Assembly: GCF_033958435.1 (NCBI RefSeq)
Contig: NC_134138.1
Location: forward strand, 210,189,298-210,253,297
From: Carettochelys insculpta
Taxonomy: Eukaryota > Chordata > Testudines > Carettochelyidae
Direction of reading: 5' to 3'
DNA: 64,000 bases
Shown: positions 56,840 to 64,000 of the stretch, piece after piece
Layout of the letters: every line of letters begins with the position of its first letter
How positions within the stretch are numbered: the first letter of the stretch is position 1
The notes under the pieces: model-generated
What the model saw: only the letters and a program-made list of their open reading frames with translations
What the model was told of the DNA's origin: nothing
Databases searched by the model: none
Position numbers and translations under genes: made by a program

Positions 56840-57350
56840 AAGATGAAATTCAATCAAGACAAGTACTACACTTAGGAAGGAAAAAAATCAAACGTCCAAT
56901 TATAAAATGGAGAATGTCTGGCTAGGCAGTACTACTGCAGAAAAGGATCTGGCAGTTATTTGCATATGAGCCAACCAGATAATGAAGGTGTTAAAAGGGC
57001 TAATATAATTATGAAGAATGTTAACTGGAATATGTCAAACATTGGAGGTAATTGTCCTGCTCGGCTCTGGTGAGGCCTCAGATGGGGTTCTGCGTCCAGT
57101 ATTGGCGCCCCACTATAACAAAGATGTGACCTAAGTAAAGAGTTCAAAGGAGAGTAACCAAAATCATGAAAGCTTAGAAAACCCAACCACTGAGAAAAGG
57201 TTAAAAAAACTGGGCATATTTAGTATTGCGAAAAAGGGGACCTGATAATTTTTCAGAATTGTTAAGGGCTGTTATAAAGAGGACAATGATCAATTGTCCT
57301 TCCTCTCCACTAGTGGCAGAACAAAGTAATCAGCTTAATCTATAGCGAGC
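56840..57350 (+). repeat. CR1 LINE 3' region
   Basis: It runs from gatgaaattcaatcaagac through ctggctaggcagtactactg, ggtctcagatgg-like phrases, aaaaaactgggcatatttag and gttaagggctgttataaaga. These are in the order of CR1 ORF2 end and 3' UTR. Frameshifted. Confidence 0.75.
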
Positions 57351-57354
57351 AAAT

Positions 57355-57645
57355 TAAGTCCAGGCTGCCAGACCCTTCTGTTGCTGCTCAGCTCCTGCAG
57401 TGCGTGGGGTTGCTTGCTGTGCCGCCAGCCCAGGTGCTCTGTCAGGGGGCAGAGAGTATGGGAAATACACAGGAGGCAGAAGTCAGGGGGGGCAGTCAGT
57501 GAGTGGGGAGGTCATATAGGAGACAGGAGCCATACCATGCCTAGCAGTCTGGGGAGGCATAAGGTCCCCTAGCCTTCTCTACCCTGCCCTCTATACAATT
57601 TCTAAACCTTGATGTGGCCCTCAGGCCAAAATATTAGCCCACCTC
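57355..57645 (-). repeat. hAT-type element end (- orientation)
   Basis: The right boundary tgtggccctcaggccaaaat, then attagcccacctcc, is the inverted hAT/Charlie-like terminus. The rest is G-rich and noncoding. Confidence 0.5.
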
Positions 57646-57924
57646 CAGGTAAACAAATGCCTCTCAGGGAGTCTAGGTTTACTCAATCCTTTAGGAGCAC
57701 AGGGGAGATAAGAATGACCATATATGATGTAGTGAGTTGTCGTGGCTGACCACTAACCCGGAGGGGGAGGAACCCTTCCCAGAGCCTTGGTGGGCTACAC
57801 AGGGTCAGACCCAAAGTCTGTACAGCCATGTTTCCTGTCTTTTGACAGTGGCAGCTGCCAGTTGCCTCAGGGGGAATGAACAGAATAGGTAACCATCAAA
57901 TGATCTGTTCCCTGTTGCTCGTTC

Positions 57925-58165
57925 TCAAATTCTGACAAAAAGAGACTATGCATCCCATCTCAGCCTATCCTGAGTGAGAGTCATTGATGGACCTATCCTC
58001 CATGAATTTATCTAGTTCTTTTTGAACCCTTTCATGTTCTTGGACTTCACAAGATTCTCTGGCAAACAGTTCTACTGGTTAACAATGTGTTGTGTGGAGA
58101 AATACTTGCTTTTCTTTGTTTTAAACCTCACGCCTACTAATTTCTTTGACTCCTAGTTCTTTTTG
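57925..58165 (-). repeat. CR1/L3-like fragment (- orientation)
   Basis: The phrases gaatttatctagttcttttt, gaaccctttcatgttcttgg and acaagattctctggcaaaca are the inverse of a CR1/L3-type 3' region. Old and noncoding. Confidence 0.55.
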
Positions 58166-58175
58166 CTATAATAAC

Positions 58176-58610
58176 AGAGAGGTAGCTGTGTTCGTCTGTA
58201 TTCTAACAAAACAAAACATCAGTGATGTAGCACTTTAAAGACTAACAAAATGATTTATTTATTGATGAGCTTTCATGGGACAGATCCACTTCATCATATC
58301 AATCACATTTCCAGTACAGGCTGACATCTATAAATACAGAGGTCCAAAAAAAAATTGCAATAAAAACTGACAAATCAAGTACATAAGACTGAAGGAGGAG
58401 AGTGAGGGGTAGGGAAGGTTAAGGGTCTTGCCTGAGGTAATTACAAGCATCAAAGGAAGCGAAGCACTCCTTGTTAATGTGTCGAATTTGAGTATGAAAT
58501 TAAATTCACAAATTTCTCTATGTAATGTTTTTAAAGTCTCTGTTGTAAAACGCAATTTCTCAGGTCTTTAACAGAATGGCCCACTCCACTGAAGATTCCT
58601 GACTGGCTTA
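58176..58610 (-). repeat. Penelope-like element 3' end (- orientation)
   Basis: The left end is agaggtagctgtgttcgtct. The arm gtagcactttaaagactaac, then gatgagctttcatgggacag, then atccacttcatc follows. It is linked to noncoding-looking sequence to about 58600 that is probably the element's 3' part. It faces the + oriented copy beginning at about 58616. Confidence 0.55.
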
Positions 58611-58615
58611 TGTGT

Positions 58616-58945
58616 ATTGAGATTCCTGATGTCCAACATATTATTCTGAGGATACCATCACTGGACCTAACCATGTTAGTTACAAGATCAAGGGTTCATT
58701 CTCGCGTACCTTGACCAACATTATATATGTCATTATGTGCCATCAATGCCCCGCCACTATGTACACTGGACAAACTGGGGAAACTCTTCGCCAAAGAATG
58801 AATGGCAGACATCAGGAATCTCAATTCATGTAAGCTGTGTTATTGTTATTGATCTGATGAAGTGGGTCTGTCCCACAAAAGCTCATCACTGAATAAATCA
58901 TTTTGTTAGTCTTTAAAGTGCTACTTTACTGTTGTTTTCTTTTTG
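58616..58945 (+). pseudogene. Penelope-like retroelement: GIY-YIG endonuclease remnant and 3' terminal arm
   Basis: From 58663 one frame reads GPNHVSYKIKGSFSRTLTN, then IIYVIMCHQCPATMYTGQTG, then ETLRQRMNGRHQES. This is the C-terminal GIY-YIG endonuclease of Penelope-like elements: the Y-V-I and Y-T-G strands, a C-x-x-C pair, the R-x-R-M helix. In this family the domain nicks target DNA during retroposition. The reverse transcriptase is missing. It is followed at 58850 by the terminal arm (gatgaagtgggtctgtccca, then aaaagctcatcactgaataa). A pair of 18-bp inverted repeats (about 58616 and 58808) brackets the coding part. Confidence 0.7.
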
Positions 58946-59850
58946 CTATAAGAAATATACAATACTTTCTTACCTTTCTTTACACCAGTCATGATTTTCA
59001 ACCTCAATTACATCCCCCTCTTAGTAATCTCATTTCCAAACTGAAAAGTCCGAGTCTTAGTAAACTTTCCTCCTATGAAAACCATTCCATACCTCTAATC
59101 ACCTCTAATCATTTTTGTTTGTCTTTTCTGAATCTTTTTCATTTCCAATATACCTTTTTCAAGGTGGGGTGACCACATCTATATACAGTATTTAAGATCT
59201 GGGCATACTATGGATTGATAAAGAGCCAATATGATAGCTTCTGTCTTATTATTTATCTCTTTCTTAATGCTTTCCAACATCCTATCTGCTTTTTCACTGC
59301 TGCTGCACAATGAATGGATGTTTTCAGCAAACTATCCTTCATGACTTCACAATCTGTTTCTGGAGTGGCATCAACTAATTTACACCACATAATTTGAAAT
59401 GTATAGTTGAGATTGTTTTCCAATATGCATTGCTTTACATTTGTCGACATTAAATTTCATCCGCTGTTTTGTTGCCCAGTCACCCAGTTTAGACAGTGCC
59501 TTATGTAGAGCTTCACAGTCTGCATGGGACTTAACTATCTTGAATCATTTTGTATCATCTTCACCTCTTGTGATCTCACCGCACTCCCTTTTCCAGATAA
59601 TTTATGAATCCGTTGAATAGGATTTGTCCAAGTGTAGACCCTGGGGGGACACCACTAGTTACCTCTCTCCATTCTGAAAACTGAAAATTTAGTCCTACTC
59701 TTTTTTCTACCCCATCTTCTGTCCAGTTACCAGTCTGTAAGATGACCTTCCTCCTTATCCCCATGATAGCTCACATTTCTTAAGAGCCTTTGGTGAGGGA
59801 CCTTATCAAAGACTTTCTGAAAATCTATGTATACTAGAGCCACTGGCTCC
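58946..59850 (-). pseudogene. CR1-class LINE relic (- orientation), reverse transcriptase fragment
   Basis: On the - strand 59764-59576 reads RKVILQTGNWTEDGVEKRVG, then EWREVTSGVPPGSTLGQILF, then NGFINYLEKGV. This is the conserved SGVPQGS-x-LGP-x-LF motif of non-LTR reverse transcriptases. Just upstream, 59825-59775 is the inverse of FQKVFDKVPHQRL-like sequence. The 59100-59550 part resembles a long decayed ORF2 3' segment. Dead. Confidence 0.75.
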
Positions 59851-62276
59851 TGCTGTGACATCGTGCTCCCATATTTTTATGGAAATATGTTTTAAATATG
59901 AATATGCATAACTCAAATATGCTTATGCAAAATGGGGCATTAGCATTGCTTAGCATTGTGGAGCTTGTTATCTGCTGAATGTGCTGCCAGTGCTCCTCTT
60001 GGCTTCCCTGAGCCTCAGTGAGCTGGAAAAGAGGCGACAGGTGAGGGGAGTTGGGAACTGGATGGCAGCCCTGTGGGTGGGGTCCTGGCTCGCCAGGCCT
60101 TGGGGAGCTGGGATCCAGGCAGCAGCTACATGGGTCTGGCTCCCGGGAGTGGCAGGGAGCCAGGTGCAGCTGCACAGGACTGGCTCCCTGCTCTCCTGAA
60201 CTACAGGGAGATGGAAACAGGCGGCAGCCGTGGTGGAACTGGGCGGCAGCCCTTCCCCTTGCAAATAAAGGGCAATTAGCCCCATTTTGAAAATAAATTG
60301 GGATGCCTTTCTGGCACCCGAAATGCGAGGCTGTCCCACCACAAATAGGACAGATGGTCACCTTAATATTAGGACACCTAAATGATGATCTGGCTTTCAG
60401 AAATGCTGAGCACTCATGGAACGTTCCCCTGACGTCACAGGTACTATGAAACTCCGCTGCCCAGGCCTTCTATTTCTCAAGGAAGATAATTGAGTAGAAG
60501 GTGCCTCTTCAGACCACTAATGAAGAGTGTAGGTGTTTTTTTCTGATAGACACAAGTGAGTATATTGCATGCTCTTTAGCTGGCAATGCTGAAAAATCAG
60601 CCATCTGTGCACAAGTCAGAGAGGGAATAATGATTATTTTTCAAAGAGATTTGTTGCTAATTTCCCAAAAGAGAAAAAACAATGAAGACCTAACATTCTT
60701 TTACTGCTTCATCCCCATTAAAATGCTTTTAAGCAACATCTGCTGTTGGGATTCCTGTGCGGCATTTCCTTTAGGCTTTAACCACATAAATACAGCAAAG
60801 CAGCATCAACGGGGTAGCGGATATTGGTGATCAGAGCTGTTATGCACTAAGATTAGTATTAATCCACAGGGACAAATACTATTCCTCAAACAGCTCCAGG
60901 AAACTATTTTTAATGTGCTTTATTTAGTGGCCAGCCTGTTTCATTTGCAATTTCACTGGTCTTTCTCCATATTTGTTCTTTCTAGTCAACTTTTCTTTGC
61001 CTTCTTTTCCATTGAACGTTTCTCATTCAAGAAAGTGTGTTCAGATTTATTCTAGCTATCAACAGAGCTTGGCCACAGGACTTGATGCTGAGCATTCACT
61101 AGCCAGCTGAATTGTTACCTCACAATAATTTTGTATTTCCTCACTTTTGCACAGCTACATCTTTTAGCTCACATGCATTGTGCTTTTGAAATTCCTGACA
61201 CCCTGACTTGACTGCCAACACACAAAGGCTGGGAATGAGTGTGCATGGCTAAGGGCAAGTATTTAAAAATAGTCATTGATTAAGAAAATGCTGTTTTGGA
61301 TAAAAATAAAGTCCCATGACTTGCTCTGGCAACATGTTAGCCCACTGCTTAGCAGACAGATATTTTCTCTCTTTATAAATTCCAAGACACAATACAAACC
61401 AACAAAACCCTGTTTAAACAGTTAAATTATTAAATTGTGTATTTATATAATAGCAGTCTTAAGGGTATATTACAAGAATGTCATTACCTGAAACCCAAGT
61501 ATTATGAACCCAGGAAATTTAGAGTAAGGGATAAATTTAAAAAAAAATTCCAATTTGATAAGGCATGGAAATACGTGGTTAAGGCACCCAGAAAACCTTA
61601 ATTTTGCCATTTAATGCTGCTATTCACTCAAAATATGATTTTGGTAAAGATATTTGTGGTTTTGTGGTCCCAGGTTTGATTAGACTGATTTTTAAAGACA
61701 AAGATTTTTCCCCCACTTCTTGACGTCACCACAGGTACAGAATTGTTCTCTGCTCAGCTGTGACTTTTTGGAGGATACTCTGTGTTTTTCTTATAAAATA
61801 AGGAGACTGAATCCTGCTTTAAGCAGAAAATCACAGTCTTAAACAGGGGAGTTATGATCAGCTTCCTGTATAAGATTCTAATACTTTCTTTCAAACTTAA
61901 TACAGTACGCTCATTGCATGACAATGGCTTACTATACAAATAGACCCATTTAATTATATGTTCATACATATATTTATGATGGTAGTATGGACATGACTTA
62001 GCCTAGACTTGAAGCTAAAAGAAAGAATAACTAGTTCCTCAGCTGAACGAGGAGTCTCTCTCTTTTCAATATACCTGGGAAGGAGGGACAAAAGTCACTT
62101 TAAATTACCTTTGGGCTTTCCCCACAGTCCCTTGGATGTTTGAGACTGGCTCAGCTGCCAAGGTAAGTTGTAGCAGTCTCAGAGGGTAAGGTGACTGCCT
62201 ATTATGCCAGCCACGTACCAGGGGGCAGTGGCATGTAGTATCTCTGTCCCTTCTTGTTCTCAGGAATGCTGCACAG
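59851..62276. other. Intergenic, mostly unassigned
   Basis: A GC-rich block at 59960-60290 ends in a MITE-like terminus (ggacagatggtcacctt, 60345-60362). The rest is AT-rich without supported features. Confidence 0.45.
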
Positions 62277-62803
62277 CAGTGGTTCACAAACTTTTCGGCA
62301 TCATGCCCCCTTTTGATTTTTGAGAAACTCTCACGCCCCCCCCACCTCTTCTTTAGCATCATCCAACCCCCCTTAACAAAAAATTCAATTCATAATTTAA
62401 AAATTGATACAAAAATGTTATTTATAATTAAAAATAAGCACAAATTGTTTTTCTTGGCCCTTTGTGGGTGCCTGGTACAGCCGTAGCTGGCCAGCTGCTC
62501 AAGCCCTGTGCCAGCTGCCAGAGCTGCCTCCCCATCCTCCTTCCCCTCCCCTGCAACTCACACTCACTCACCTTTGCAGAAGGCAGCTGACTCCAAGTGG
62601 GTCTTCACTGGATGCTGACTTTTTATAGCAGCTGCACTGGGTCACTCGCATAAAATGGCAGGGACTGAGAAACAGAAGCAAAGGCCGGCTCTTTCTTCAG
62701 GTTGGGGGAAAGATGGAGTGCCTGGGTTGCCTTGTGCCCCCCCCGCCCCGGAATTTCTTCATACCCTCCTAGAGGGCCACACCCTCCAGTTTGGGAGACC
62801 ATG
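62277..62803. mobile_element. hAT-type element relic (about 527 bp)
   Basis: The left end cagtggttcacaaacttttc and the right end agtttgggagaccatg are diverged inverted repeats of a hAT terminus. The interior has an A-rich stretch (aatttaaaaattgatac) and a GC-rich stretch. The target duplication is not clear. Confidence 0.5.
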
Positions 62804-64000
62804 TTGCTGAGCAAGCTTTGTCAGCGAGGGCTTTCTCGCTCTTTGGTTTGCCCATGGAATTCTGGGTAGGCCAGCTTTGAGGTTGGTTTGCAGTGGTTCA
62901 GCAGGGCCTCCCAACATTATTGGAGGCCAGGATCTGACCCAGCAATTGTTCTTTAACAATTATCATTTCCTGATATGTTTTTACATTATTTCTTGCTGAA
63001 TTTCTTTCCCCCGCCCCATTCCCTATCAGGCTCTTTTCACCTTGCAATCTTGATATGTACACTTAAAATCCAGTATTACTGTGTTATGTTCTGTGCCTCT
63101 GTCCCTGGATTGGCAGTTTAAGTGTTAACACCCTTCATCTGAAAGGCCCACAGTGTGCAAAAAATATGCAGATGATATCAGGAACAGCTGGGGAAGAGAG
63201 GCAGCCACTCACACTATATAAAGCATTGAGGAAGGTATGTAATGAGATTTACAGCATCAACTATTGTTATGTGGCATTTCCTTAAAACCCCAGTCCCAGG
63301 AATGTAGTGATTATATGGGAATTTCAGATTTCACTTAAAGAACAGGCAGGTTTCTAGTCTTGTGGCTTCAGAGAAAAGCTTGAAAATGTGACTAAAATGC
63401 TTCATGGCATCCAGGCTGAGAAACCAGCAGGTAAATAATCTATTTAGCTTCCCATCCTTCACGGTAAAAAAACAAAAAACTGTCATCACTTTTAAATGTT
63501 TGGAGTTGGTAGCATTTTTGGAAGAGTCCCCTAGGTCTCTAGGGAGTTACCCCCTCCCTTCCCCCCATTCTCTCTTGTTCAGAATCCTTTCAACCCTGTA
63601 GGGGAAATATAGTCCTCAAATCATTTCTGTTTTCCTGTGAGAGTTTCTTACACAGTTCCAACAGCTGGAGACTGGAAAGTGACTAGAAGGATTAGGCCTT
63701 TCTCTTTGTTTGATATTGGCTATGTTGAGAACCAAGGTGGTGTCTTTGTTTCTTCATGGGTTGGCCTTAGGAGGGCAAAGAACAGTGTTGTTTTGCCCTT
63801 TTGTTTATTTTGGAGTGCTGAACCTCTTCAAATCTCCAACCAGCCTGTGGGGAATCACCTCCTGTGGAGAAACAGAGGTGCAGGATTATCTTTCTACAGT
63901 GACCTTAAAAATGAAGCTCTATCACTACTCATAGGGCCCCTTTCTGTGGAATTCCTTTACTCCAGATATTTGCCTTCATAGGCTGAATTCTAGCCAAGGT
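62804..64000. other. Intergenic to the window end
   Basis: No recognised exon or repeat. The 114-codon open frame at 63637-63981 has no domain or splice support. Confidence 0.45.

Noticed and set aside
42961..58945. CRISPR-like array from the repeated arms
   Set aside because: Copies are far apart, diverged, in both orientations and without regular spacers, in a vertebrate genome.
63637..63981. Possible exon of a downstream gene
   Set aside because: No recognisable protein, no conserved splice sites.

Overview
This is vertebrate nuclear DNA, most likely from a turtle. Long introns have GT..AG boundaries and the intergenic DNA is AT-rich. CR1/L3 LINE fragments are abundant. Two SINEs carry a tRNA-like head and a CR1-like tail, as in the tRNA-Lys-derived SINEs of hidden-necked turtles. 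There is also an unusually dense set of Harbinger-type DNA transposons. The species was not determined. There are no operons, phages or CRISPR arrays.

The only host gene I can support is the 3' half of EFHB (EF-hand domain family member B, also called CFAP21). It lies on the + strand as eight exons between 2441 and 21731. All eight splice in phase and encode about 401 C-terminal residues, ending in TGA with AATAAA 31 bases later. Two canonical EF-hand loops are visible. The 5' exons lie upstream of the window.

From about 21.8 kb to 64 kb I find no host exon. In human, EFHB is followed at its 3' side by a long gene-poor interval before KCNH8, which fits, but synteny is recalled knowledge and was not checked. 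This part is a layered graveyard of mobile elements:
- A Harbinger element (24.6-29.9 kb) with a Myb/SANT-like gene and a transposase gene tail to tail. Its right end is split by two internally deleted Harbinger copies in inverted orientation.
- A second two-gene Harbinger relic (30.85-34.79 kb) with a GTA duplication on both sides.
- A third Harbinger transposase lineage (45.4-47.0 kb).
- A CR1 reverse transcriptase fragment (37.9-38.9 kb).
- A 1.1-kb hAT relic with a BED-like zinc-finger remnant (39.1-40.2 kb).
- A 676-bp hAT-type MITE with a perfect 8-bp target duplication (54.9-55.6 kb).
- A Penelope-like GIY-YIG endonuclease remnant (58.7-58.8 kb), and a family of foldback arms that seem to be its terminal repeat.
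- Tigger-like elements, a CR1-class LINE on the - strand (58.9-59.8 kb) and two possible solo LTRs.

The introns of EFHB hold the same families. An RTE-type LINE starts about 13 bases after the splice donor of one exon. The most distinctive feature of the window is a set of at least a dozen elements, of several unrelated internal sequences, that share one terminal inverted repeat of about 17 bp. Two transposase relics with the same terminus lie in the same 64 kb. The short elements of one subfamily still carry the transposase start codon and its first 14 codons, so their origin by internal deletion can be read directly.
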